Source: a virus
DNA length: 24,796 nt
Strand: one strand, 5' to 3'
Virus record (IMG/VR): IMGVR_UViG_3300003321_000148
Coordinates: 1 to 24,796 of that record
The notes below the pieces were generated by a model. It did not search any database and had not been told where the DNA came from. It saw only the letters and a program-made list of their open reading frames with translations. This document shows, in pieces, positions 1 to 6,562 of the stretch. The translations under genes and the position numbers were made by a program. Numbering within the stretch: position 1 is the stretch's first letter; each line of letters opens with the position of its first letter.

Positions 1-2
1 AT

Positions 3-113
3 TATGAAGTTCCCCACCGAACCGTCCCACACCCGCAGTACTGGCGACGTTTTAGGTACAATGACCGAGAGGAGTACACGAGGTTGATTGAGGAGGCTGC
101 AGGACTTGATTAG
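3..113 (+). CDS. C-terminal end of an unidentified gene (partial)
   Basis: The frame beginning at base 3 is open from the window edge to a TAG at 111-113 and encodes about 36 residues rich in Tyr, Arg and Glu, ending in EEAAGLD. The other two forward frames stop earlier. Its last bases contain the AGGAGG (91-96) that would serve the next gene, which is usual in this window where genes overlap by a few bases. The fragment is too short to assign a function. Confidence 0.45.
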   Translation, partial: YEVPHRTVPHPQYWRRFRYNDREEYTRLIEEAAGLD

Positions 114-873
114 TGCTTCGGGCGCGGTTGTCATTACTGACAATCTCTCGCTCTACTATCCACAACTACTTAGCTACGTCATGGGTGTGGGAGACACGAT
201 TCCGTCACGAATCGGTGAGACACGTGAAATCCTCAACTTGCGCCTCGAACTTCTCAATCCGAGAAATTGCGTTGTAGGTCGAGCGGGCTTCTCCGAGAGC
301 TTCATGGAAGAGGAGATTACGCAGCTGATTGCCGGAATACACGATAATGACCGTCTGCGCGCGATTACGCCTCAGGCTGCTGACTTAATCACAGCTAAGA
401 CCGCATACGGACCTCGAACGTGGGAGCAGTTGAACGCCGTAGAGAATGAACTTCGCACGGCCAACTCACGTCGCGCCGTAGTTTACATCGGACGACCTGA
501 GGATCTAGTCGGTATCGGAGATGACACCGCAGGAGAGATGCCCTGCACCGAAACGTGGCAGTTTCACGCACGTGACGGGAGACTTCACATGACAGTGACC
601 ATGAGGTCGTGGGATCTCGTTTGGGGACTATCATACGACGTTCCGTCGTTCGTAGCCGTTCAGGAGATTCTTGCGGATTCCCTCGGCCTTGAGGTAGGAA
701 CCTACGTTCACAACGCCGGATCTGGTCATATCTACTCCAGACACTACGAGATCGACGCGTGGCCCGTATTTGACGGAACCCTTGATCTTCTTGCATTTAA
801 GCTGGGCTCGATGGCCGATGCACGTGCCTACGCGCTCAGTCGACTAAATGAACCTGTCGGAAGGGAGGTGTAA
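106..873 (+). CDS. Thymidylate synthase-family enzyme, predicted dCMP hydroxymethylase/methylase
   Basis: The C-terminal half has the thymidylate synthase core. An Arg pair (SRRAV) is followed by the catalytic Cys in MPCTETWQF (about residue 147), then RSWDLVWGLSYD, then HIYSRHYE, matching the TS nucleotide-binding His/Tyr motif. In E. coli TS the equivalent of the last residue of RSWDLVWGLSYD is Asn177, which reads the uracil ring. Here it is Asp, the residue used by dCMP hydroxymethylases such as T4 gp42, and Asn-to-Asp at this site is known to switch TS towards dCMP. I therefore infer 5-hydroxymethyl-dCMP or 5-methyl-dCMP production using methylene-tetrahydrofolate. The TTG at 106 is chosen because AGGAGG at 91-96 sits 9 bases upstream; TTG at 88 is an alternative. 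The N-terminal part is divergent from cellular TS. The family call is firm; the substrate is a prediction. Confidence 0.8.
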   Translation: MISASGAVVITDNLSLYYPQLLSYVMGVGDTIPSRIGETREILNLRLELLNPRNCVVGRAGFSESFMEEEITQLIAGIHDNDRLRAITPQAADLITAKTAYGPRTWEQLNAVENELRTANSRRAVVYIGRPEDLVGIGDDTAGEMPCTETWQFHARDGRLHMTVTMRSWDLVWGLSYDVPSFVAVQEILADSLGLEVGTYVHNAGSGHIYSRHYEIDAWPVFDGTLDLLAFKLGSMADARAYALSRLNEPVGREV

Positions 874-876
874 CGC

Positions 877-1182
877 ATGAAGGTAACGAACGCAACGAAG
901 GCGTTTGGCCTCGGTGTCGGAAACGGGACCGTACTCGGTCTCCTTCCGGTGTTTGGTGTTGACACTAATGATCCGAAGGTCCAGGCTATTATCGCCATCC
1001 TTAACGTCGCAGGCGGCGTACTCATCTGGCTGACGCGTAAGAACAGCCCGAAGTGGGGCGAGGTTCCTGCGGAAGTCTCACAGGTCACCCAGGCCGTGAA
1101 GGAGATCCGGGCAAACGAGAAGGCTCTTGAAACGGTTAAGAAGCCTGCCGCTCCGAAGAAGTCTCCTCCGAAGAAGCAGTAA
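877..1182 (+). CDS. Small membrane protein, holin-like
   Basis: This 101-residue protein has a weakly hydrophobic stretch at about residues 9-27 and a clear membrane segment at about 37-53 (IIAILNVAGGVLIWLT). A charged helix follows, then a Lys/Pro-rich tail (KKPAAPKKSPPKKQ). Small size, one or two membrane segments and a basic cytoplasmic tail are typical of phage holins, but no endolysin gene lies in the window, so the role is inferred. The start has a strong site (GGGAGGTG at 863-870) just after the previous stop. It is the last rightward gene before a hairpin terminator and converges with the integrase gene. Confidence 0.6.
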   Translation: MKVTNATKAFGLGVGNGTVLGLLPVFGVDTNDPKVQAIIAILNVAGGVLIWLTRKNSPKWGEVPAEVSQVTQAVKEIRANEKALETVKKPAAPKKSPPKKQ

Positions 1183-1185
1183 CAG

Positions 1186-1209
1186 TCAGCCCCTCGCTTG
1201 AGGGGCTGA
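1186..1209. terminator. Hairpin terminator between convergent genes
   Basis: A perfect 10-bp stem (TCAGCCCCTC with GAGGGGCTGA) closes a GCTT loop directly after the stop codon of the holin-like gene and just before the end of the leftward integrase gene. There is no long U tract on either side, so it resembles the GC-rich terminators of actinobacteria. It could act in both directions. Confidence 0.75.
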
Positions 1210-1211
1210 TC

Positions 1212-1865
1212 TCAATCCCCTCTTACGAACTTTCTAACGTCACGCCCGTGTGCGCGGGCGTAGCGTAGCGACATCGTCGGCGAGGTGTGGCCGAGCCAGT
1301 CTTGTAGAACCGCTACGGTCGCACCGTTCTCAAGAAGACGGTGGGCGCCCGTATGTCTAAAGACGTGGGGATGAACCTTCTCGTCCACACCAGCCCTCTT
1401 ACACATCCTCTTAACCATCCCGTAGACATACGTGCGTGAAAGCGCCTGTCCGGTGGTGGTCGGAAAGACCCAGTCGTCTTTTCCCTCAAACGGAAGTTCC
1501 TTCTTCCGGCGTTCGAGCCAGGTCGCCAGCTCGAAGTCCATCTCCTTCGGCCAGGGAACCGTCCGACGTGCGGCAGCCGTCTTTCCCTCTCGAATCTTTA
1601 AGGTACCTTGTTTGAGATTCAGGTCCTTCATCTGAAGTCCGCAGACTTCTCCTACGCGAAGGCCGCAGTACAGCATCATCTTCATCACCATCCGGTTTCT
1701 GAAGGCCGTGATGTACTTGGCGTTCGGTGCGTTTACGATCTTCTCGGCGGTCTCCAGGGGAATAGACTTTAGTTCGCCGGTGGCTGAACCTGCCTTCTTT
1801 TTAGGCTTTTCCCCTGCAATTTGCGAGTTTTTGAGTTTTCTCGGCGGTCTACCCATGATATACAT
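1212..1865 (-). CDS. int: Tyrosine recombinase / integrase, minimal form
   Basis: The catalytic domain of phage integrases is complete: Arg70 in GLRVGEV, Lys95, His167 and Arg170 in HPHVFRHT, His193 in WLGH and the nucleophile Tyr202 in SLRYARAH. At 217 residues it is much shorter than most integrases (300-400). The first ~35 residues are a basic linker (GRPPRKLK, KPKKKAG) rather than the usual arm-binding and SAM-like core-binding domains. It should catalyse site-specific integration and excision, probably with help from other factors. It is the only minus-strand gene seen. Two starts are possible, ATG at 1865 and ATG at 1856 (MGRPP); neither has a Shine-Dalgarno site, so the message may be nearly leaderless. 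Its start overlaps a palindrome that may be an operator. Confidence 0.9.
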   Translation of the reverse strand: MYIMGRPPRKLKNSQIAGEKPKKKAGSATGELKSIPLETAEKIVNAPNAKYITAFRNRMVMKMMLYCGLRVGEVCGLQMKDLNLKQGTLKIREGKTAAARRTVPWPKEMDFELATWLERRKKELPFEGKDDWVFPTTTGQALSRTYVYGMVKRMCKRAGVDEKVHPHVFRHTGAHRLLENGATVAVLQDWLGHTSPTMSLRYARAHGRDVRKFVRGD

Positions 1866-1883
1866 TCTACACTAGAATGTATA
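1859..1883. promoter_or_regulatory. Perfect inverted repeat over the integrase start (possible operator)
   Basis: TATACATTCTA (1859-1869) and TAGAATGTATA (1873-1883) form a perfect 11-bp inverted repeat around CAC. It covers the upstream integrase start codon and the candidate integrase -10 box. The 9-mer AATGTATAC at 1876-1884 recurs at 1916-1924, exactly 40 bp away, inside a second palindrome. Two related sites about four helical turns apart suggest a regulator that binds both, perhaps an integrase/excision control factor. No regulator gene is identified in the window. Confidence 0.55.
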
Positions 1884-1903
1884 CTGATCATCAGAACTTT
1901 CAA
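1876..1903 (-). promoter_or_regulatory. Candidate integrase promoter
   Basis: On the minus strand, TTGAAA (plus-strand 1898-1903) is followed after 16 bp by TACATT (plus-strand 1876-1881). These match sigma-70-type boxes at 5 of 6 and 4 of 6 positions. Transcription would begin a few bases before the ATG at 1865, giving a nearly leaderless message. This fits the absence of a ribosome binding site. The -10 lies inside the 11-bp inverted repeat. Confidence 0.4.
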
Positions 1904-1906
1904 ATG

Positions 1907-1940
1907 TTCATACATAATGTATACAGTATTATGATACTCT
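1907..1940 (+). promoter_or_regulatory. Candidate rightward promoter with embedded palindrome
   Basis: TTCATA (1907-1912) is followed after 17 bp by TATGAT (1930-1935), with TGATACTCT, an extended -10 of TGnTAnnnT type, overlapping at 1932-1940. The palindrome ATACAT-A-ATGTAT (1910-1922) sits in the spacer, sharing AATGTATAC with the operator-like repeat over the integrase start. This divergent promoter would drive the rightward genes beginning at 1951. The same TGATACnnT string occurs at four other gene junctions. Confidence 0.45.
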
Positions 1941-1950
1941 AGGTACTGAA

Positions 1951-2427
1951 ATGAAGATCATAATTCCTTACCACAGAGTTAACGCGTCGGCTGAATCAGC
2001 ACTTAGAGAACTCGGTATCGACTACCGACCGTATGATACTTCATTGGACGATGAGGCATACTTTAGGGTACTCGAGGCTGTATGGGATCAGGGAGAAGGA
2101 TTCATCGTGCTTGAGGGCGACAAGGTACCTGATGGGACAGCCCTTCAGGAACTTTGGAACTGCAAACATGACTGGTGCACCTATCCGGTTCCCTTACGAG
2201 ACGGAACGGATTCGTGGAATGAGTACGCGTCGCTAAGCTGTACTAAGTTCTCAACTGAACTGATTCATACGTTACCAAACCTCTTTGAAGACGTTGCTCG
2301 CTTTAACATGGGTTTCGGTCATAAACATTGGGATCGGTTGAACCTCGCGGTTTGGTGTGCGCTTCGAAGACACGTTGACGTACACTGGCACGGGTCAGGA
2401 CGAGTTGCTCACCTTCATCAAACCTGA
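1951..2427 (+). CDS. Glycosyltransferase-like protein (GT-A type, short)
   Basis: This 158-residue protein begins with a Rossmann-like strand (MKIIIPYHRV). It contains EGFIVLEGDKVPDG, which resembles the acidic strand-end motif of GT-A glycosyltransferases, then a Trp/Cys-rich stretch (LWNCKHDWCTYPVPL) and a His-rich C-terminus (HWHGSGRVAHLH). Short proteins of this pattern are often annotated as phage glycosyltransferases. No donor or acceptor can be read from the sequence. Glycosylation of a modified base or a virion component are both possible, and the first is attractive given the dCMP-type enzyme nearby. It is the first gene of the long rightward set. Confidence 0.5.
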   Translation: MKIIIPYHRVNASAESALRELGIDYRPYDTSLDDEAYFRVLEAVWDQGEGFIVLEGDKVPDGTALQELWNCKHDWCTYPVPLRDGTDSWNEYASLSCTKFSTELIHTLPNLFEDVARFNMGFGHKHWDRLNLAVWCALRRHVDVHWHGSGRVAHLHQT

Positions 2428-2433
2428 TACCCT
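2425..2433 (+). promoter_or_regulatory. TGATACCCT motif, possible extended -10
   Basis: TGATACCCT overlaps the stop codon of the upstream gene. TTGCTC at 2405-2410 lies 17 bp before TACCCT, a weak -35. Five copies of TGATACnnT sit at gene junctions in this window and fit the TGnTAnnnT form of actinobacterial promoters. Confidence 0.3.
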
Positions 2434-2461
2434 AAATCGGTTCAGTACCAAGGAGGAATTA

Positions 2462-2692
2462 GTGAAAATCTTTGAGGAGCATAAATTCTCTCCAATTTGT
2501 CTTTCTCCTGGTGACACGCTCAAATTGACGTATCAACACCCGTTTTCAAATGAAAAGACGCTCGCAACTTATGTATTTGATCGCCAACGCGTCATTGACA
2601 CGGCGATCATTTATGAACTTCCACGTGAAGAAGCTGAAGCTCTTTTTCTAAAGGACGGAATCGCGATTATCATTGGAGAAGAACGTTTCTGA
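2462..2692 (+). CDS. Hypothetical small protein
   Basis: The GTG at 2462 has AGGAGG at 2451-2456, five bases upstream, which favours it over the longer frame that overlaps the previous gene. The 76-residue product (MKIFEEHKFSPICLSPGDTL at its start) is acidic with alternating hydrophobic strands and has no recognisable motif. A hand count over 2461-2520 gives about 40% GC, clearly below most neighbours. It is flanked on both sides by the TGATACnnT motif, so it could be a recently acquired small cassette. Confidence 0.65.
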   Translation: MKIFEEHKFSPICLSPGDTLKLTYQHPFSNEKTLATYVFDRQRVIDTAIIYELPREEAEALFLKDGIAIIIGEERF

Positions 2693-2698
2693 TACAGT
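2690..2698 (+). promoter_or_regulatory. TGATACAGT motif, possible extended -10
   Basis: TGATACAGT overlaps the stop codon of the gene ending at 2692 and lies 12 bases before the ATG at 2711. It is the third copy of the recurring TGATACnnT string. No convincing -35 box is seen at standard spacing. Confidence 0.25.
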
Positions 2699-2710
2699 AG
2701 AGGATGACGC

Positions 2711-3166
2711 ATGACTGAAGAGACTACTAAGCAGCGTAAGAAGGTCTATGCCGAAGTTATCGCGAAGATCTCGTTTACAGGTGCCGAAGAAGACGTTCTT
2801 CGGATCGCAGCCCAGTTTCTAGGCCGTCGCGGCATCACGATGAGGAGCGACATCGGTCGAACGAAGGCCTCACCGTGGTCAAGCGCGATTCGCGTTGACT
2901 TTGAGGTGTCTTACCGCGTTCACGGCGGTTGGCGCTCCGACATCGTTCGTAAGATCGAGACCGACGCTGCCGATCTGGGCGCGTCATTCTTTGATCTCGA
3001 AGTTGAGATTCAGCGAACCGAGCTTCCCCAGGAGTGTCCTCGTCGTGAGTGTGTACCGTGTGCAGTAGCTCGCGGGGAAACAAGGTACTCCGATGTATAC
3101 CAACGTCTCGAACCTATAACCGAAGTGCCGCAGGAACGCGGTCTTCTTTCTCGATTTAGGAGGTAA
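2711..3166 (+). CDS. Hypothetical protein with Cys-rich C-terminal segment
   Basis: The product has 151 residues. The N-terminal two thirds look like an alternating beta/alpha fold (AEVIAKISFTGAEEDVLRIA, then FEVSYRVHGGW), followed by a short cluster of three cysteines, CPRRECVPC, and a basic end (LLSRFRR). The cysteines might bind a metal, but a fourth ligand is not obvious. AGAGGA at 2699-2704 is a reasonable ribosome binding site. Its stop is followed two bases later by the next ATG, so the two are probably co-translated. I do not recognise the family. Confidence 0.7.
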   Translation: MTEETTKQRKKVYAEVIAKISFTGAEEDVLRIAAQFLGRRGITMRSDIGRTKASPWSSAIRVDFEVSYRVHGGWRSDIVRKIETDAADLGASFFDLEVEIQRTELPQECPRRECVPCAVARGETRYSDVYQRLEPITEVPQERGLLSRFRR

Positions 3167-3168
3167 TA

Positions 3169-3684
3169 ATGACCGAGGTAGTAGCAGATATTCCGGGCGA
3201 TCCGCCTAATCCTGTGGAGAAACCTGAAATCTTTCGTGAGGTTCCTAACTTCGACGAGCGTACGCTCGTGCTGAAGCTGGGTGAGAAACTTCTCGACCTC
3301 CAGTTCTGTGCGTGTCCGAACAAGTATAAGAAGCGGTTCTCCGCGTTTCTTAAGGAGAACACGGTCTTGATCGAGGACATTAGACAGTCGGCTCTCAATC
3401 TTGCAGAGGGAGGATACGAGGTTGATGTTCGGGAGATTCTGAGCTCACTTCGCTTTAACGCGAAACTCAGTACGCCGGCAGCGGATTACCTTCGACTGTT
3501 TCCGCATGACTTCGAGCTTGACTCACTTCCTCGGGCGTATCTCATTCGCAAGCTAATGATGGAGGAACCTAAGCTCTTTGACAAGTTCGAGCTTAGTCCC
3601 GTTAAGTGTCGCTCAAACTGCGGTTATCCGTCAGATCCCGAGCCTGAGGAAGAGGAAACAGCAACCGATCTTGCTGGGTTTTAA
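3169..3684 (+). CDS. Hypothetical protein with acidic tail
   Basis: This 171-residue protein starts just downstream of AGGAGG (3158-3163). It has a Pro-rich, acidic N-terminus (DIPGDPPNPVEKPE) and a mostly helical middle containing CACPNKYKKRFSAFLKEN. A short Cys pair (KCRSNCGYPSD) precedes a strongly acidic tail (EPEEEET). Acidic, helix-rich phage proteins of this size can bind host proteins or DNA sites, but nothing specific can be claimed. It is separated from the GroES gene by 37 bases. Confidence 0.7.
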   Translation: MTEVVADIPGDPPNPVEKPEIFREVPNFDERTLVLKLGEKLLDLQFCACPNKYKKRFSAFLKENTVLIEDIRQSALNLAEGGYEVDVREILSSLRFNAKLSTPAADYLRLFPHDFELDSLPRAYLIRKLMMEEPKLFDKFELSPVKCRSNCGYPSDPEPEEEETATDLAGF

Positions 3685-3721
3685 TCATGAAACATGTCAA
3701 AGAAAATGAGGAGGAGTACAA

Positions 3722-4012
3722 ATGAAGATTCGTCCCATCGGAGAGAATGTGGTTGTCGAGCGTCTCGAGGAAGATACCGTGCGTGCGAGCGGACTCATCA
3801 TCCCGGATGTTGCACAGGAGAAGTCTCAGCTCGGTATCGTTGTAGGCGTAGGTCCGGGTTCGGTAACAGACACTGGTGAGCGTGTACCGATGGAGGTCTC
3901 GGTAGGAGACACCGTCGTGTTCTCTAAGTTCGGAAACAACGAGATTAAGGTTCGCGATGAGAGCTTCATTCTTCTTCGCGAAAGCGACATCTTCGGTGTC
4001 GTAGAGGACTAA
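3722..4012 (+). CDS. groES: GroES / Cpn10 co-chaperonin
   Basis: The 96-residue product matches GroES along its whole length. It begins MKIRPIGENVVVERLEEDTV, has the mobile-loop region with ASGLIIPDVAQEKSQ, then GIVVGVGPG, VSVGDTVVFSKFGNNEIK and the terminal ESFILLRESDIFGVVED. GroES caps the GroEL folding chamber; phage versions such as T4 gp31 replace or retune the host co-chaperonin to fold phage proteins. The mobile-loop hydrophobic triad is LII, close to the usual IVL-type sequence that contacts GroEL. A strong GAGGAGGAG site precedes the ATG. No GroEL gene is present in the window, so the host chaperonin is the likely partner. Confidence 0.93.
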   Translation: MKIRPIGENVVVERLEEDTVRASGLIIPDVAQEKSQLGIVVGVGPGSVTDTGERVPMEVSVGDTVVFSKFGNNEIKVRDESFILLRESDIFGVVED

Positions 4013-4022
4013 TCCTCTGAAA

Positions 4023-4043
4023 GATCTGGCACAAGCCAAGATC
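4023..4043 (+). other. Imperfect hairpin after the GroES gene
   Basis: GATCTGGC (4023-4030) can pair with GCCAAGATC (4035-4043) through an ACAA loop with one bulged A. It lies in the 64-base gap between GroES and the polymerase gene and could be a weak terminator or an RNA-processing site. There is no U tract after it. Confidence 0.3.
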
Positions 4044-4076
4044 ACGCTTTGTACGTCCTTTAGCGATCTTCAAAAC

Positions 4077-5804
4077 ATGAAGTCCTGGCTCGGCGAGAGT
4101 CGTGACTTTCTTGCGATCGACACTGAGACATCAGGACTTAATCGCGGTAAAGATCGCGTTCGACTCATCCAGTTTGCGGATCAAGACACCGGATGGGCAG
4201 TACCTTACGAGGACTACAAGGGATTCGCGCGCGAGGTAATTCACGAATATCGCGGCGCGATGGTTTGTCATAACCTCCTCTACGACTCGTCGATGTTAAA
4301 GAGGGACGGAATCATAATTCCGCAGCATCTAGCGCATGACACACTCGTTCTTGCATTCTTGAAGAATCCGGCAGCTCGCCTCGACCTCAAGGGTGCGGCG
4401 ACGATCTACGTAGACAAGCGCGCTGCCGTCGGTCGAGGACTTCTCGAACAGTTTATGGGTGGAGGAGGGTATACGTGGGGGACGGTGCCTGTAGATGCAC
4501 CTCCTTACTGGCTCTACGGTACGATGGACGTAATTCTGACGAGTAGGTTGGCATCGAAGCTCTACCCTGAAATCATGATGAAGTACCGCGAGGCGTATGA
4601 ACTCGAACTTGGGGTTATTCACTGTCTTCGCGAGGCCGAACTTAACGGGTTGATGATCGACCAGGACTACATCGACCGCGCGACGGCTAAACTCCGCGCG
4701 GAGTTGGACGCGCTGCGTCCTCAAATTCCTTGCGATCCGATGTCGGATAAGCAGGTAGTCGACTACCTCACCGGAATCGGTGTTCCGCTCTTCGTTAGAA
4801 CCGATAAAGGGAACCTCTCGACCGACAAGACGGTCATGGCATACTTCAAAGATCGTTACCCGGTGTGCGGTCTCATCGCGGACTACAAGTCCAAAAGAAA
4901 TCAGTTGCACAACTACCTCCTCAAGTTCAGAGAACTCGCAGTCGATAACATCCTTCGAGCGTCAACTCGTCCTCTTCAGGCTAAGACTGGCAGAATGTCA
5001 ATTACCGCGCCGCCTCTTCAAACCTTGCCTCGCGGACGAGTCGTTCGCGACGCGATTGTTGCTAGGCCAGGTCACAAAATTCTTCAGGCTGACTTCGCCG
5101 GGATGGAGATGCGCGCTCTAGCGTCGGACGCTCGTGAGGAAGGAATGCTAGGAGCATTCGCGCGCGGGGAGGACATCCACAACTTCACGGCTGCAGCGTT
5201 GTACGGCGACTCATTTACGAAGCCTCAACGCGGAGTTTGTAAGAACGCGGGCTTCGCAAAGATCTACGGCGCGGGCCTTGAACAGTTCGCTACGACCGCG
5301 AGAATCCCCGTTGACGAAGCCAAGGCGTTTCTTGAGAAGTACGATGTTCTATTCCCTGGCGTGGCAGCCTACATGCAGAACGTAGTTAATAAGGTCATGG
5401 AGCGAGCCGGAGGAAAGCGAACGGGAACGGGTTGGATCACGCTCATCGACGGACGTGATCTACCCGTTCCCGGTGATAAGGCCTATGTTGCAACGAACTA
5501 CCGAATTCAGGGAAGTTGCGCGGTCGTTATGAAGCGTAAGATCGTCGAGCTTGATGCTGCCGGCCTCGGTGAGTTCTTCCGTCTTCCCGTTCACGACGAG
5601 GTTTTGTTTGAAGTGCCCGACGACTTGTGTTATGATGCGTACCACACGATCAAGGAGGTCATGCCCGATCGGTACTCGTTCCCAGGTGTAACTCTTGAGA
5701 TCGACCAAGACGTAGTTCATAGGTGGGGGCAACATTATCGCGGTGATGACTACCCGAAGTACGTAGAGACGGAGGACCAGGACTGGTTAGGAGTTGCAGC
5801 GTGA
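4077..5804 (+). CDS. polA: Family A DNA polymerase with 3'-5' exonuclease domain
   Basis: This is the phage replicative polymerase, 575 residues. The N-terminal DnaQ-like exonuclease has Asp15/Glu17 in FLAIDTETSGL, Asp70 in HNLLYD and Tyr147/Asp151 in YGTMDV, so proofreading should be active. The polymerase domain has motif A (LQADFAGMEMRAL, Asp339), motif B (RGVCKNAGFAKIYG, Lys389, Phe393, Tyr397) and motif C (LPVHDEVLF, Asp507). There is no 5'-3' nuclease domain, as in T7-type enzymes. Phe393 corresponds to E. coli Phe762, the residue that discriminates against dideoxynucleotides. The ATG at 4077 has no clear Shine-Dalgarno site. The frame stays open upstream but without another standard start before the GroES gene. 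The stop overlaps the next start (GTGA). Confidence 0.95.
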   Translation: MKSWLGESRDFLAIDTETSGLNRGKDRVRLIQFADQDTGWAVPYEDYKGFAREVIHEYRGAMVCHNLLYDSSMLKRDGIIIPQHLAHDTLVLAFLKNPAARLDLKGAATIYVDKRAAVGRGLLEQFMGGGGYTWGTVPVDAPPYWLYGTMDVILTSRLASKLYPEIMMKYREAYELELGVIHCLREAELNGLMIDQDYIDRATAKLRAELDALRPQIPCDPMSDKQVVDYLTGIGVPLFVRTDKGNLSTDKTVMAYFKDRYPVCGLIADYKSKRNQLHNYLLKFRELAVDNILRASTRPLQAKTGRMSITAPPLQTLPRGRVVRDAIVARPGHKILQADFAGMEMRALASDAREEGMLGAFARGEDIHNFTAAALYGDSFTKPQRGVCKNAGFAKIYGAGLEQFATTARIPVDEAKAFLEKYDVLFPGVAAYMQNVVNKVMERAGGKRTGTGWITLIDGRDLPVPGDKAYVATNYRIQGSCAVVMKRKIVELDAAGLGEFFRLPVHDEVLFEVPDDLCYDAYHTIKEVMPDRYSFPGVTLEIDQDVVHRWGQHYRGDDYPKYVETEDQDWLGVAA

Positions 5805-6199
5805 AACTGAAACCCATCGTGTTTCAAGCTCATCATTCGACGGGTGTTGTATGGACTCACATCCATCTTTACTTCTTTAAGAACCGTCCCCACGCGCGAG
5901 GAACCATTACCGGTATGGCCGTTAAAAGACGACGACGGGATGGAATGTGGCGACATGTTTCTGCATTTAGAATGAGGTATAAGTCAAAGGAGAAGGCTTG
6001 CGGCGTCGTTAGTCACGTAGAACTGGTTTGGCACTTATCGACCAAGTGCAGTAAGGGAAGAATTCAGTATAGTAAACGCTACCTCAGACTCAAGACTTGC
6101 TTAGGAGGAGGAAGAAAACATGATCAAGGTAAAAGTAGAACTCGTGCCGTACGGAATCGGCGAACCCGTCGAGATGGGTACCGCAACGATCGTGAATGA
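5801..6199 (+). CDS. Hypothetical basic protein
   Basis: The GTG at 5801 overlaps the polymerase stop, the arrangement used by many neighbours, and the frame is open for 132 residues. The product is very basic and aromatic (HSTGVVWTHIHLYFF; AVKRRRRDGMWRHV) with a few Cys and His. The final ~27 codons overlap the well-supported gene at 6120 in another frame and look like shadow sequence (KSRTRAVRNRRTRRDGYRND). About 42% GC was counted over 5941-6000, lower than most neighbours. It may be an acquired or decaying gene, since the other forward frames contain early stops. Confidence is moderate. Confidence 0.45.
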   Translation: MKLKPIVFQAHHSTGVVWTHIHLYFFKNRPHARGTITGMAVKRRRRDGMWRHVSAFRMRYKSKEKACGVVSHVELVWHLSTKCSKGRIQYSKRYLRLKTCLGGGRKHDQGKSRTRAVRNRRTRRDGYRNDRE

Positions 6200-6365
6200 C
6201 GGCATTCAGACCCGTGAGACTGAGGGTGCGCGAGGTTCATACACGTATCGCTTTACAAAGAAAGGCCACGAACGTGCTGTCGGAGAAGTTCATGACTTTC
6301 CTCGTCAAAGCGCAGACGTGTGGCAGCTGATCGCCCGGTGCCTAGCTGAGGCAGGAATTAGATGA
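6120..6365 (+). CDS. Hypothetical small protein
   Basis: This 81-residue product follows a strong AGGAGGAGG site. It begins with a beta-strand-like segment (MIKVKVELVPYGIGEP), continues through charged strands (GSYTYRFTKKGHER) and ends in a helix (DVWQLIARCLAEAGIR). The composition suggests a compact alpha/beta domain. No motif identifies it. It ends in an ATGA overlap with the next gene, so the two are probably translationally coupled, and it sits between the polymerase and the resolvase genes. Confidence 0.75.
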   Translation: MIKVKVELVPYGIGEPVEMGTATIVNDGIQTRETEGARGSYTYRFTKKGHERAVGEVHDFPRQSADVWQLIARCLAEAGIR

Positions 6366-6562
6366 CGACGCGAAACATCCGCGTAATCGTTGCGCAGTTT
6401 AGAAGGTTATCCGATGAAGATCGATACCTGCTCCTCTCTGAACTGTTTAGAGAACCTGCAGAGACACCAGCTGAACTTTCATGGCGCGCTCGACTCTGCA
6501 CAGCGCTTCGGAAAGCACACGTCTATCCTCAGGAGAAGCCACGTGAAAATCATCGCAGTTGA
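6362..6562 (+). CDS. Hypothetical small helical protein
   Basis: The start overlaps the previous stop (ATGA), and the 66-residue frame runs into the resolvase gene by 20 bases. The product is rich in Arg, Glu and Leu and appears helical (LSDEDRYLLLSELFREP; ELSWRARLCTALRKA). It resembles small DNA- or protein-binding phage accessory proteins but has no recognisable domain. It is supported mainly by position and by the coupling. Confidence 0.55.
   Translation: MTTRNIRVIVAQFRRLSDEDRYLLLSELFREPAETPAELSWRARLCTALRKAHVYPQEKPRENHRS

Noticed and set aside
1884-1894. Short palindrome CTGAT-C-ATCAG
   Set aside because: Only five bases per arm; it adjoins the operator-like repeat but does not share its motif, so it may be chance.
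1183-1950. attP site beside the integrase
   Set aside because: A site is expected near the integrase gene, but without host sequence no core can be told apart from the regulatory repeats.
2357-2692. Longer frame beginning at 2357
   Set aside because: It overlaps the glycosyltransferase-like gene by 71 bases, and the GTG at 2462 has an ideal AGGAGG.
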